A DNA stretch of 11,893 nucleotides from Candidatus Gastranaerophilales bacterium (GTDB lineage Bacteria > Cyanobacteriota > Vampirovibrionia > Gastranaerophilales > Gastranaerophilaceae), in the NCBI GenBank assembly GCA_900768915.1, contig CAAGEQ010000024.1, forward strand, positions 1-11,893. The letters run 5' to 3'. A program made the position numbers and the translations under genes. Shown here one piece after another: positions 1 through 7,166 of the stretch. The notes below the pieces were generated by a model. That model was not told where the DNA came from, made no database searches, and saw only the letters and a program-made list of their open reading frames with translations. Every line of letters starts with the position of its first letter. Position 1 is the stretch's first letter.

Positions 1-177
1 AACATTCCAGATGTAACATTACCAACATTATCAATCAGACCTTATGTTGAATATGGTATTGGTGTACAAAAACGTTGGGGCGATAGATTTACAGGTTATG
101 GACAAGCAATGATAAGAAATGGCGGACGTAATGGTGTAATGCTTTCTATTGGTTTCCGTTGGGCTATTGGTAAATAG
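1..177 (+). CDS. C-terminal fragment of an autotransporter-type outer-membrane beta-barrel protein
   Basis: This reading frame is open from the first base and ends at TAG, giving the last 58 residues of a protein whose start lies outside the window. The fragment contains RPYVEYGIGVQKRWGDRF, then GYGQAMIRNGGRNGV, and ends GFRWAIGK. Alternating hydrophobic and polar residues with aromatic girdles, and a closing strand with Phe/Trp near the C-terminus, match the last strands of autotransporter (type V secretion) barrels as I know them. The inferred role is anchoring and export of an N-terminal passenger at the outer membrane. The passenger is not visible, so the substrate or adhesive function cannot be stated. 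No clear terminator follows the stop. The final residue is Lys rather than the usual aromatic, which is a mild oddity. Confidence 0.65.
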   Translation, partial: NIPDVTLPTLSIRPYVEYGIGVQKRWGDRFTGYGQAMIRNGGRNGVMLSIGFRWAIGK

Positions 178-273
178 TGAGTTTAAAGTTTAGATGTTGT
201 TTTCAACAATAAACCATAATACGTCACCGTAAGAAGTAGATTTACGTTATTCAGAAAAAATTTAAAAGTAATA

Positions 274-341
274 GTCATGCTGAACTTATTTCAACATATA
301 TTTATAAAGAGATTCTGAAACAATCTTGAATTATTGTTTCA
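274..341. repeat. Degenerate palindromic intergenic repeat
   Basis: A segment reading TCATGCTGAACTTATTTCA (from about 275) is followed by a roughly inverted partner, ATTCTGAAACAATCTTGAAT. The second part itself contains an exact 9-bp inverted repeat, TGAAACAAT (316-324) against ATTGTTTCA (333-341), with an 8-nt loop. From memory, this resembles the widespread intergenic family built on CTGAAACAAGTTCAG palindromes, here decayed. There is no T-run after the hairpin, so it is not an obvious terminator. Assignment to a repeat family is inference. Confidence 0.35.
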
Positions 342-526
342 CACTACGTAGTTGCTCATTTTATTTGTTCACTCTACCAAAAATTTGCTTTGCGGTCAAA
401 GAAATGTTGCAAAACGATTTGATAAATTAAAAATAATAGAAGTAATAATCTAAACAAATAAAATGCTGTAATGTTGCGATACTAAAGCAATATTATTTTC
501 TTACTGTTATATATTTTTACATAGCC

Positions 527-555
527 TTGACAATAGTTGCTCAAAAGAGGATAAT
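527..555 (+). promoter_or_regulatory. Sigma70-type promoter likely driving the tig-clpP-clpX unit
   Basis: TTGACA (527-532), a 17-bp spacer and GATAAT (550-555) make a 6/6 plus 5/6 match to the sigma70 consensus at ideal spacing. Transcription should start near 562, giving a leader of about 207 nt before the tig start codon. A terminator-like hairpin lies only about 20-50 nt into this transcript, so the promoter could feed a very short RNA, an attenuated operon transcript, or both. Confidence 0.6.
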
Positions 556-582
556 TAAGTTATACATAATATGAGAATAATG

Positions 583-614
583 AAAGGGAAAATTAAATTT
601 TCTCTTTTTTTTTT
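583..614 (+). terminator. Terminator-like hairpin in the tig leader (possible attenuator)
   Basis: A 10-bp stem pairs AAAGGGAAAA (583-592) with TTTTCTCTTT (598-607), with one G-T wobble and a 5-nt loop. A T-run continues to position 614. The shape is that of an intrinsic terminator, though the stem is AT-rich and therefore weak. It lies downstream of the promoter at 527-555 and upstream of tig. Confidence 0.5.
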
Positions 615-768
615 ATGTTTTTATATTAATTTTGTAGTTATTTACGTAGTCTTCTACCTAATTCAAACGATGTAGAAATTATTATAAAGTTGCGTAAAAA
701 TCTTGTTTGATGTACTCTTATTGTGGTTAACTAATGTATTACAATTGTATAAATATAAAGGTGAAAAT

Positions 769-2070
769 ATGAAAATCGATTTTAAAAAAGACTCCCAAAA
801 TGTAGCAAGGGTAGAAATTGAAATCCCTGCAAAAGATGGTTTGAATGCTTATAATAGAGCAGTTAAAGCGTATGCTCAACATGTTAATATTCCTGGTTTT
901 AGACGTGGTAAAGCACCAAGAAATATTGTTGAACGTCAAGTTGGTAAAGAAAGAATTGTTGCTGAAGCATTAGAAACTTTGTTGCCTTCTGCTTTCCAAG
1001 AAGTAATTCGTGAAAATAATTTAGAAGTTCTTATGCAACCAAAAGTAGAACATTATGATTTCGAAGTTGGTAAAGATGTTAAAGTTACTGCAACTATTGA
1101 ATTGAAACCTGAAGTAACTTTGAAAGAGTATAAAAATATGACAGTTGATGTAGAAGAGTTTAAAACACCTGATGATGCATTCGACAAGTCATTAGATAAT
1201 TTATTAAATCAATCTGCTAAATTAGAATTAGTAGTTGATAGAAATACAAAAGCAGATGATGTTATTGTATTCGATTTTGACGGTTATTCAAATGGCGAAA
1301 AAATTGAACATGGTGATGCAAAAAATTACACAATGGATTTAGCAAATTCAAACTTTATTCCTGGTTTTGCAGAACAACTTGTTGACAAACCATTAGATAA
1401 AGAATTTGATGTAAATGTTACATTCCCAGAAAATTATCATGAAACTAAATTGGCTGGTCAACCTGCTACATTCAAATGTACAATTCATGAAATTAAAACA
1501 AGAGTACTTCCTGAATTGACAGATGAATTTGCTCAAAAGGTTGGTCCTTTTAAAACAGTTGATGAATTGAAAGCAGATATTCAAGATTATCTAGACAAAC
1601 AAAAAGAATCTGTTGATAAGAAAAATGCTGAAAAAGCAATCTTAGATAAAATTCATGATGAAGCAAAGATTGATATTCATGAGGCAATGATTAAAAGAGA
1701 AGCAGATTCTTTGTTAGAAGAATACAAACAAAAACTTAAAGTTCAAGGTTTCACTTGGGAACAAGCAATTGAAGCTCAAGGCTTAGACAAGATTATGGAA
1801 ACTATTAATTCTGATGCGTTATTTAGAATTAAAAATTCTTTAATTATTGATAAGATTGCAAAAGAAGAAAAATTAACTGTTTCTCAAAAAGATATGACAG
1901 AAAAATTTGATACTTTAAGTGCTGCTTATCAAATGGATAAAGAAACTTTTACAAAATATATGCTTCAAAACCCAGGAATGATTAATAACATTTCTCAACA
2001 AGTTTTGAATGAAAAAGTTATTAACTTCTTAGTTGAAAACAATAAAGTTAATTTTGTAAAAGCAAAATAA
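769..2070 (+). CDS. tig: Trigger factor, ribosome-associated folding chaperone and peptidyl-prolyl isomerase
   Basis: This 433-residue protein, close to the usual family length, binds the large ribosomal subunit near the exit tunnel and shields nascent chains in the cytoplasm. The N-terminal ribosome-binding domain carries the signature GFRRGKAP (residues 43-50). A PPIase-like FKBP domain follows at about 160-245, ending in FPENYH and the conserved LPELTDEFA (248-256). The remaining helical C-terminal arms, to residue 433, form the chaperone cradle. The ATG at 769 is chosen because AAAGGTG sits 5-11 bases upstream and the protein begins MKIDFKK. The frame extends upstream to a TTG at 703, but those 22 residues have no family counterpart. 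It is first in a tig-clpP-clpX cluster, an order conserved in many bacteria including Cyanobacteria. Confidence 0.95.
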   Translation: MKIDFKKDSQNVARVEIEIPAKDGLNAYNRAVKAYAQHVNIPGFRRGKAPRNIVERQVGKERIVAEALETLLPSAFQEVIRENNLEVLMQPKVEHYDFEVGKDVKVTATIELKPEVTLKEYKNMTVDVEEFKTPDDAFDKSLDNLLNQSAKLELVVDRNTKADDVIVFDFDGYSNGEKIEHGDAKNYTMDLANSNFIPGFAEQLVDKPLDKEFDVNVTFPENYHETKLAGQPATFKCTIHEIKTRVLPELTDEFAQKVGPFKTVDELKADIQDYLDKQKESVDKKNAEKAILDKIHDEAKIDIHEAMIKREADSLLEEYKQKLKVQGFTWEQAIEAQGLDKIMETINSDALFRIKNSLIIDKIAKEEKLTVSQKDMTEKFDTLSAAYQMDKETFTKYMLQNPGMINNISQQVLNEKVINFLVENNKVNFVKAK

Positions 2071-2081
2071 GAATGTATAAT
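2054..2081 (+). promoter_or_regulatory. Possible internal promoter for clpP-clpX
   Basis: TTGTAA (2054-2059), a 16-bp spacer and a perfect TATAAT (2076-2081) straddle the end of tig. Transcription would start near 2088, just ahead of the clpP Shine-Dalgarno site. The -35 is only 4/6 and the sequence is AT-rich, so chance is possible. It would allow clpPX to be expressed independently of tig. Confidence 0.3.
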
Positions 2082-2107
2082 ATTAGGTAAAAGAAAGGAA
2101 TTATAAT

Positions 2108-2695
2108 ATGAGTTTTGTACCTGTTGTAATTGAACAATCTAGTAGAGGTGAACGTTCATTCGATATTTTCTCTAGATTATTAAGAGAAAGAATCATCTTT
2201 TTAGGGACACAAATCGATGATATGGTTGCTAATTTAGTAGTTGCTCAGTTACTATTATTGGATAGTGAAAATCCTGAAAAAGATATTATGTTGTACATTA
2301 ACAGTCCAGGTGGTAGTGTTACTGCAGGTTTTGCAATTTATGATACAATGCAACATATTAGAGCCGATGTAAGTACAATTTGCTTAGGTCAAGCAGCGTC
2401 AATGGGTGCATTTTTGTTATCATCAGGTACAAAAGGTAAGAGAATGGCTCTTCCTCACTCAAGAGTACTTATTCACCAACCATTAGGTGGTGCTCAAGGT
2501 CAAGCAACTGATATTGAAATTCAAGCACAAGAAATTTTAAGAATTAAAAAATCTTTGAACGAAATCTTGGCATCTAATACTGGTCAAGATATCACTAAAA
2601 TTGAAAAAGATACAGATAGAGACTATATCATGACACCAGAAGAAGCATTAACTTACGGTATGATTGATAAAGTTATTTCAAAGGAAGCATTATAG
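2108..2695 (+). CDS. clpP: ATP-dependent Clp protease proteolytic subunit ClpP
   Basis: This 195-residue serine peptidase forms the tetradecameric chamber that degrades substrates unfolded by ClpX or another Clp ATPase in the cytoplasm. The catalytic triad is visible: Ser98 in GQAASMGAF, His123 in RVLIHQPLGG and Asp172 in DRDYIMTPEEA. These match the spacing of the classical ClpP triad. The oxyanion/strand motif NSPGGSVTAG is at 65-74. The N-terminus is short, as in bacterial ClpP with a brief or absent propeptide. The start is supported by AAAGGA at 2094-2099. It lies 37 bp after tig and 9 bp before clpX. No triad residue is missing, so this is not an inactive ClpR-type paralogue. Confidence 0.96.
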   Translation: MSFVPVVIEQSSRGERSFDIFSRLLRERIIFLGTQIDDMVANLVVAQLLLLDSENPEKDIMLYINSPGGSVTAGFAIYDTMQHIRADVSTICLGQAASMGAFLLSSGTKGKRMALPHSRVLIHQPLGGAQGQATDIEIQAQEILRIKKSLNEILASNTGQDITKIEKDTDRDYIMTPEEALTYGMIDKVISKEAL

Positions 2696-2704
2696 GAGAT
2701 AGAA

Positions 2705-3994
2705 ATGTCTAATGATAGCAGATTAAAATGCTCATTTTGCGGAAAAACTCAAGACCAAGTAAAAAAACTTATTGCTGGTCCTGAGGTATATATCTGTGAT
2801 GAATGTGTTGAACTTTGTAATGAAATATTAGATGAAGAATTTTTTGAAAATAAAGAAAAAGATTCTAATTCCGAAGAAAAATCTGCAACAGATGATTTAA
2901 AATCTGTACCAAAACCACATGAAATTAAGGCTCATTTAGATGAACATATTGTTGGTCAAGATGATGCTAAAAAGGTTTTGTCGGTTGCTGTATATAACCA
3001 TTACAAACGTTTGGAACACAATAAAGATACTTCTGGTGTTGAAATCCAAAAATCGAATATTTTACTTGTAGGTCCTACAGGTAGTGGTAAAACATTATTG
3101 GCACAAACACTTGCTAAGTTTTTAGATGTACCATTTGCTGTTGCAGATGCTACAACTTTGACAGAAGCAGGTTATGTTGGTGATGATGTTGAAAATATTC
3201 TTTTGAGATTGTATCAAAATGCTGAATTTGATGCTTCACGAGCAGAAAAAGGTATTATTTATATCGATGAAATCGATAAAATTGCTAGAAAGTCTGAAAA
3301 TACATCTATTACAAGAGATGTATCAGGTGAAGGTGTTCAACAAGCATTATTGAAAATGATTGAAGGTACTGTTGCAAACGTTCCTCCTCAAGGTGGAAGA
3401 AAGCATCCTCATCAAGAATTTATTCAAATTGATACAAGCAATATCTTGTTTATTGTTGGTGGTGCATTCGTCGACTTAGACAAGATTATTTCACATCGTG
3501 TAAAAGACGGTTCTTCAATTGGTTTTGGAGCAAAAGGTGCAGGTACAAAGGCTGAAAAAGAACTTGAATCTGCAAAAATGCTTAAGAAATTGCAACCTGA
3601 AGATTTATTGAAATTTGGCTTAATACCAGAATTTATTGGTCGTATTCCAATTTATGCTGTACTTGATCCATTAGATGAAAAAACATTGAAGATGATTTTG
3701 ACAGAACCAAAAAATGCTGTATTGAAACAATATCAATGTTTATTGAAGATGGATGGTGTAGATTTAGAGTTTGAACCAGATGCAATAGATTTGATTGCAA
3801 AAGAAGCACTTAAACGTAAAACTGGTGCTAGAGCATTGCGTTCAATTGTAGAAGAATTGATGCTAGATATTATGTATGATATTCCATCAAAGGGTGATGT
3901 CGATAAATTCGTTGTTACTAAGAAAATGGTGGAAGAACGTAATAATGCTGAATTAATTCAATTACCGAAAAAAGATAAAGCAGAAATTGCATAA
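2705..3994 (+). CDS. clpX: ATP-dependent Clp protease ATP-binding subunit ClpX
   Basis: This 429-residue AAA+ unfoldase recognises substrates, unfolds them through its central pore and feeds them to ClpP. The N-terminal zinc-binding domain has Cys9, Cys12, Cys31 and Cys34 (CSFCGK and CDECVE). Walker A is GPTGSGKT (123-130), Walker B is IIYIDEIDK (184-192), the pore loop is GYVG (156-159), the RKH loop is at 232-234 and the sensor-2 region is GARALRS (374-380). The ClpP-docking loop IGF is at 272-274 in SSIGFGAKG, so this ClpX should pair with the ClpP encoded just upstream. The Shine-Dalgarno AGGAGA (2694-2699) overlaps the clpP stop codon, which favours translational coupling. The protein is complete and ends before a strong terminator. 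Confidence 0.97.
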   Translation: MSNDSRLKCSFCGKTQDQVKKLIAGPEVYICDECVELCNEILDEEFFENKEKDSNSEEKSATDDLKSVPKPHEIKAHLDEHIVGQDDAKKVLSVAVYNHYKRLEHNKDTSGVEIQKSNILLVGPTGSGKTLLAQTLAKFLDVPFAVADATTLTEAGYVGDDVENILLRLYQNAEFDASRAEKGIIYIDEIDKIARKSENTSITRDVSGEGVQQALLKMIEGTVANVPPQGGRKHPHQEFIQIDTSNILFIVGGAFVDLDKIISHRVKDGSSIGFGAKGAGTKAEKELESAKMLKKLQPEDLLKFGLIPEFIGRIPIYAVLDPLDEKTLKMILTEPKNAVLKQYQCLLKMDGVDLEFEPDAIDLIAKEALKRKTGARALRSIVEELMLDIMYDIPSKGDVDKFVVTKKMVEERNNAELIQLPKKDKAEIA

Positions 3995-3995
3995 T

Positions 3996-4029
3996 AAAAA
4001 TAGGACTGTTTTAACAGTCCTATTTTTTT
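3996..4029. terminator. Bidirectional intrinsic terminator after clpX
   Basis: TAGGACTG (4001-4008) pairs with CAGTCCTA (4015-4022) around a 6-nt loop. Flanking A5 on the left and T7 on the right extend the stem. The T-run serves clpX on the plus strand, and the A-run gives a U-tract to the minus-strand gene that ends at 4035. One element therefore terminates both convergent units. Confidence 0.9.
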
Positions 4030-4034
4030 ATATC

Positions 4035-4922
4035 TTATTTTGCGATTTCGGGTGCTTTTTGAAAATAAGTTGTAAAATCTTTTTTGTAGTCTGCTAAGTT
4101 TGTGCAGTATGCCTGAAGGTCAAAAGAAACCCCTTTTTTTGATGGGTGAGTTTTTATTCCCATTGATTTATATAATGCTCTCATAAATATGTTTGAAATT
4201 GCATCGCTGCCACGTTCCCAAGGTGTAGCATGAGCCATAATCCAACGAATTTCCGCTATATCAGAGTTTATTTTTTCTAAATGTTCTTCCGTAATTTTTT
4301 CAGGATGTTGAATGTAATCTTTTTGTAAGTTGAAATATTTTCCACCGACTCTATCAAGTGCATTGTTTATGTGTTTTGCTTTTCCATGAATCATTTCACC
4401 ACACTTGCAAGTAGGAGAATAGAAAATATCTGTTAAACTCATATCGAAATAAGGATTTTTTAAAGGTTCTTTTGAAATTTTTGCAAAACGTTTAGTATAA
4501 CTACTATATTTGTCATAGCCGTGATTATGTCCAAAAGGTGTTTGTATAGTTACATTAGCCCAAGTACCGATAGGTCCATAACCTGAACGAGATACTCTTA
4601 ATACACCTGTATGGTCAGCTAAGTTTCTGTCTGTTGACTTTGAGTTCGCAATTTTCATTGAGTCAGCAATTTTTCGGAGAACTGAATCAGATGAATTATT
4701 ACTTCTGATATTTTCAACAGCATTATCTGTTATTTGGATTACTTTTTCTGCCCATTTTATATCTTTACCGTAACCTTTAATGTTAATGAAAAAATCTTTT
4801 GGATTGAATTGTAATATAGTTGAATTTGGATTTGCTGTAAAATTAATTTTATTAGTAGAATTGTTTTGTTTTTTTTGTGAAGTATTGCTTATATTGAATA
4901 TTGGTTGATGTGAGATAATCAT
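4035..4922 (-). CDS. Unrecognised 295-aa protein with a TPWERGS helical C-terminal motif
   Basis: I do not recognise a characterised family. The start ATG at 4922 is supported by AGGA six bases upstream. The first ~40 residues are Asn/Ser/Gln-rich and look disordered, with INFTANPN at 26-33. I have the impression, not checked, that such N-terminal FTxN segments recur in Gastranaerophilales hypothetical proteins. There is no signal peptide or membrane segment. The middle has HNHGYDKYSSY (132-142) and a small Cys/His patch, CKCGEMIHGKAKH (172-184), which might bind metal. The C-terminal region has a helix followed by IMAHATPWERGSDAISN (228-244) and a further helix. This layout loosely recalls the Fic core (HPFxxGNGR before a helix), but the catalytic His and GNGR are absent. 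It is divergent from ftsZ, with a 208-bp gap. Function is unknown, and expression as a protein is likely from length and signals. Confidence 0.75.
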   Translation of the reverse strand: MIISHQPIFNISNTSQKKQNNSTNKINFTANPNSTILQFNPKDFFINIKGYGKDIKWAEKVIQITDNAVENIRSNNSSDSVLRKIADSMKIANSKSTDRNLADHTGVLRVSRSGYGPIGTWANVTIQTPFGHNHGYDKYSSYTKRFAKISKEPLKNPYFDMSLTDIFYSPTCKCGEMIHGKAKHINNALDRVGGKYFNLQKDYIQHPEKITEEHLEKINSDIAEIRWIMAHATPWERGSDAISNIFMRALYKSMGIKTHPSKKGVSFDLQAYCTNLADYKKDFTTYFQKAPEIAK

Positions 4923-5001
4923 ATGAATTCCTGTTTATAGATAAATGTATGTTAATATAACGATATTTATGATATTTTTTTGCTAGTTAAGAAGATAATG
5001 T

Positions 5002-5018
5002 TAAGTTTCATAAACTTA
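5002..5018. promoter_or_regulatory. Perfect 7-bp dyad in the ftsZ divergent intergenic region
   Basis: TAAGTTT (5002-5008), CAT, AAACTTA (5012-5018) is an exact inverted repeat. It lies about 80 bp upstream of the 4035-4922 gene and 113 bp upstream of the ftsZ start. The position suits an operator for either gene. Seven AT-rich base pairs can arise by chance in a region like this, so the call is tentative. Confidence 0.25.
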
Positions 5019-5052
5019 TATTAAAAAAGAAAAATAATTTTTGCAAAAAATC

Positions 5053-5081
5053 TTTACTATTTTCCCTATTTACAATACTAT
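5053..5081 (+). promoter_or_regulatory. Weak candidate promoter for ftsZ
   Basis: TTTACT (5053-5058), a 17-bp spacer and TACTAT (5076-5081) each match 4/6 of the sigma70 consensus. The predicted start near 5088 leaves a leader of about 43 nt. Nothing better is visible in the 208-bp divergent gap, but AT-rich DNA gives many such matches. Confidence 0.25.
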
Positions 5082-5130
5082 GGTAATATATTATAGAGTT
5101 AATAGACAGAATTATAAAAGAGGTTATATT

Positions 5131-6348
5131 GTGGAAAATTTAGGACCGGATATTTTTGGAAGAAAAGAACCAACACCTTCTGCTACACCAGCAGATTCAG
5201 CAGTAAAACCGGCACCAATGGGTAGTCCGGCTAGAATCAAAGTTATCGGTGTAGGTGGTGGCGGCGGAAACGCTGTAGAAAGAATGATTAAATCAGGACT
5301 TACAGGAGTTGAGTTCTGGATAATGAATACAGATTTACAAGTTTTAGGTTATTCTTCAGCTAAGAATAAACTACAATTAGGTTCAAAACTTACAAATGGT
5401 CTTGGTGCTGGTGGTGAACCTCAAATCGGTGAAAAGGCAGCCGAAGAAGCACAACAAGAAATTACTGCAGCATTAGAAGGTGCTGATATGGTATTCGTAA
5501 CTGCTGGTATGGGTGGTGGTACTGGTACTGGTGCTGCTCCTGTTGTTGCTAAAATCGCTAAAGATTTGGGCATTTTGACAGTTGGTGTAGTTACAAAGCC
5601 ATTCTCATTTGAAGGTAAACGTCGTATGGCTCAAGCTGCTCAAGGTCTAGAAAAATTGAGAGAAGCAGTTGATTCATTACTAGTTATTCCTAATGATAAA
5701 TTGTTAGAAGTTGTTGATAGAAGAACTGGTGTTCAAGACGCATTCGTTGTTGTTGATGAAGTTCTATTAAGAGGTGTTAAGGGTATCTCTGATATCATTA
5801 CTATTCCTGGTTTAATCAACGTTGACTTCGCCGATGTTAAGAGCGTTATGCTTGCATCTGGTTCAGCAATTATGGGTATTGGTCGTGGCTCAGGTGAAGG
5901 TAGAGCAATGGAAGCAGCTAAGATTGCTATCAATTCTAACTTGCTTGAAACATCTATTCACGGTGCTAGTGGTTTGATTGTTAATATTACTGGTGGTCCA
6001 GATATGACATTGTTTGAACTTACTGATGCTATTAACTTAATCAACGATGCTGTACTAGATGATGCAAAAGTTATTATTGGTACATCAATTGATGAAGAAC
6101 TTCAAGGTGAAATTTCAGTTACTGTTATTGCAACAGGTTTTGAATTAAAACCTCAATCTCCTACAATAGCAGTTCCTACAGCAAAGGAAACTACAACACC
6201 TTCAATTGATACTATTTTCTCAGGATTGAATACAAATGTTGGTGGAAATATGGCTGGTGGTATTGGTGCAAATCCTGCTCCAACAATGCCTCAAGCACCA
6301 AGTATGTCATTCACTAATATTGAAATTCCTGATTTCTTAAAGAAATAG
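5131..6348 (+). CDS. ftsZ: Cell division protein FtsZ
   Basis: This 405-residue tubulin-like GTPase polymerises into the Z-ring at midcell and recruits the division machinery. The Rossmann start is RIKVIGVGGGGGNAV (35-49), the tubulin signature GGGTGTGAAP is at 128-137 and the T7 synergy loop NVDFADVK is at 230-237. The C-terminal tail IPDFLKK (399-405) matches the conserved peptide that binds FtsA/ZipA/SepF-type partners. VEFWIMNTDLQVL (60-72) resembles cyanobacterial FtsZ. The GTG at 5131 is chosen because AGAGG (5119-5123) lies 7 bases upstream. The frame runs back to a TTG at 5041 with no family support. The N-terminal ~34 residues and the 55-residue linker before the tail are Pro/Thr/Gly-rich and probably flexible. 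The gene stands alone, outside any division cluster visible here. Confidence 0.97.
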   Translation: MENLGPDIFGRKEPTPSATPADSAVKPAPMGSPARIKVIGVGGGGGNAVERMIKSGLTGVEFWIMNTDLQVLGYSSAKNKLQLGSKLTNGLGAGGEPQIGEKAAEEAQQEITAALEGADMVFVTAGMGGGTGTGAAPVVAKIAKDLGILTVGVVTKPFSFEGKRRMAQAAQGLEKLREAVDSLLVIPNDKLLEVVDRRTGVQDAFVVVDEVLLRGVKGISDIITIPGLINVDFADVKSVMLASGSAIMGIGRGSGEGRAMEAAKIAINSNLLETSIHGASGLIVNITGGPDMTLFELTDAINLINDAVLDDAKVIIGTSIDEELQGEISVTVIATGFELKPQSPTIAVPTAKETTTPSIDTIFSGLNTNVGGNMAGGIGANPAPTMPQAPSMSFTNIEIPDFLKK

Positions 6349-6370
6349 AATAATATTATAATAAGAAGAT

Positions 6371-6402
6371 AAAAAGCAGACTATTTTGTAGTCTGCTTTT
6401 TT
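6371..6402. terminator. Bidirectional intrinsic terminator after ftsZ
   Basis: A 13-bp perfect stem, AAAAAGCAGACTA (6371-6383) with TAGTCTGCTTTTT (6389-6401), has a TTTTG loop and a T-run on the plus strand. The A-run on the left supplies the U-tract for the convergent minus-strand gene ending at 6418. It closes ftsZ 23 bp after its stop. Confidence 0.92.
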
Positions 6403-6417
6403 ATAAAAATATTTTAT

Positions 6418-6654
6418 TTATGCCAATGCGACTCGATTTGTGTATCTGGATTTCGCTTTTATTCCGGCACACAGATTTGCTATTCGCCCTGACATTATCA
6501 ACATGTTTTTCTGTATGGCGGCATAGTCATTCATTGCTTCCATCATTTTTTCCGGATCAACCATCGACATACTTATATCGTGGTTATCTACTTGTTCTTT
6601 TGCGTACTTTTTTACCAATAATTGGTCAATTCTGTCTTTTGCTCCAACTGCCAT
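6418..6654 (-). CDS. Unrecognised 78-aa helical protein
   Basis: This small, mostly helical soluble protein begins MAVGAKDRIDQLLVKK. It continues through VDPEKMMEAMNDYAAIQK (about 32-49) into an amphipathic helix rich in Met, Ile and Ala, and ends in a basic tail. There is no signal peptide, Cys pair or recognisable domain, and I cannot assign a function. The minus strand is preferred over an overlapping plus-strand frame of equal length. AGAGGA (6665-6670) sits 10 bases before the ATG, the ftsZ terminator lies at its 3' end, and the upstream region carries a promoter layout shared with two other genes in this window. The first ten coding bases are identical to those of the gene at 7255. It could be a small structural or secreted subunit, but that is speculation. 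Confidence 0.65.
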   Translation of the reverse strand: MAVGAKDRIDQLLVKKYAKEQVDNHDISMSMVDPEKMMEAMNDYAAIQKNMLIMSGRIANLCAGIKAKSRYTNRVALA

Positions 6655-6685
6655 AATAACTAATTCCTCTATAACTTATCCCACT

Positions 6686-6749
6686 TATATAAAGTTTTTT
6701 TAGTTGTAAAAATTGACTTTATTATTAGAATTGTAAATATGTTGTAACA
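6686..6749 (-). promoter_or_regulatory. Shared-type promoter of the 78-aa gene (TGTTACA ... ACTTTATATA)
   Basis: Reading in gene direction, TGTTACA occupies 6749-6743 and ACTTTATATA occupies 6695-6686, ending 32 bp before the start codon. TATATA is probably the -10 hexamer. No good -35 hexamer is present at 16-18 bp, which points to activator dependence or another sigma factor. Two TTTACAA copies at 6737-6731 and 6710-6704 resemble the TGTTACA box. The same two blocks precede the genes starting at 7255 and 11259. Confidence 0.45.
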
Positions 6750-6753
6750 AATG

Positions 6754-7092
6754 TTATCGTTTAAATATGAAAAATACTGCTAATATTATAAAAAAGAAGC
6801 CGACAAGATAGTTCCAACGGAATTCTTCTTTTAAATAAAGTACTGAAAAAATAGAGAATACTATAAGTGTAATAACCTCTTGGATTGTTTTTAATTGTGC
6901 TGCTGAATATACAGTATGTCCAATTCTGTTTGCAGGTACTTGAAAACAGTATTCAAAGAATGCAATTCCCCAGCTAACAAGAATTATTAGCCATAGTGCA
7001 GTATTTTTAAATTTTAAATGTCCGTACCAAGCAAATGTCATAAATATATTTGAAATTGTTAATAATATTATTGGTAAAATGGCTCTTAACAT
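6754..7092 (-). CDS. DMT-family small membrane protein, DUF486 type
   Basis: This 112-residue protein has about four hydrophobic helices: roughly 3-24, 32-50, 70-87 and 95-110. Motifs typical of the DUF486 (DMT_6, COG3169) group are present: FAWYGHL (20-26), WGIAFFEYCFQVPANRIG (41-58), QLKTIQEVITLIVF (66-79) and RWNYLVGF (92-99). It should lie in the cytoplasmic membrane and is related to small drug/metabolite transporters. No substrate is established for the family as far as I know, so a transport role is inferred from fold class. The start is supported by GGGAGA (7098-7103), five bases upstream. Length is normal and no residue is obviously missing. It appears monocistronic, facing away from the gene at 7255. 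Confidence 0.9.
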   Translation of the reverse strand: MLRAILPIILLTISNIFMTFAWYGHLKFKNTALWLIILVSWGIAFFEYCFQVPANRIGHTVYSAAQLKTIQEVITLIVFSIFSVLYLKEEFRWNYLVGFFFIILAVFFIFKR

Positions 7093-7166
7093 AATTTTCT
7101 CCCAATTTATAATAACATAGTTGTATTTTTTATTAAAAGATATTCTTATATTGTTGATAGGTATGT

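Larger units (their letters stand above)
178..768. other. Gene-poor interval between the barrel gene and tig
   Basis: About 590 bp contain no reading frame with a credible start and Shine-Dalgarno site. The interval holds a decayed palindromic repeat near 274-341, a near-consensus promoter at 527-555 and a terminator-like hairpin at 583-614. The last 150 bp are the leader of the tig-clpP-clpX unit. The rest is very AT-rich and I see nothing further in it. Confidence 0.6.

Noticed and set aside
703..768. 22-residue N-terminal extension of trigger factor
   Set aside because: It would start at TTG without a ribosome site. The ATG at 769 has AAAGGTG and gives the family N-terminus.
5041..5130. 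30-residue N-terminal extension of FtsZ
   Set aside because: It would start at TTG with no ribosome site. The GTG at 5131 has AGAGG and gives a normal-length FtsZ.
6420..6656. Plus-strand 78-codon frame opposite the small helical protein
   Set aside because: It has no Shine-Dalgarno site. The minus strand has one, plus a shared promoter layout and a terminator at its end.
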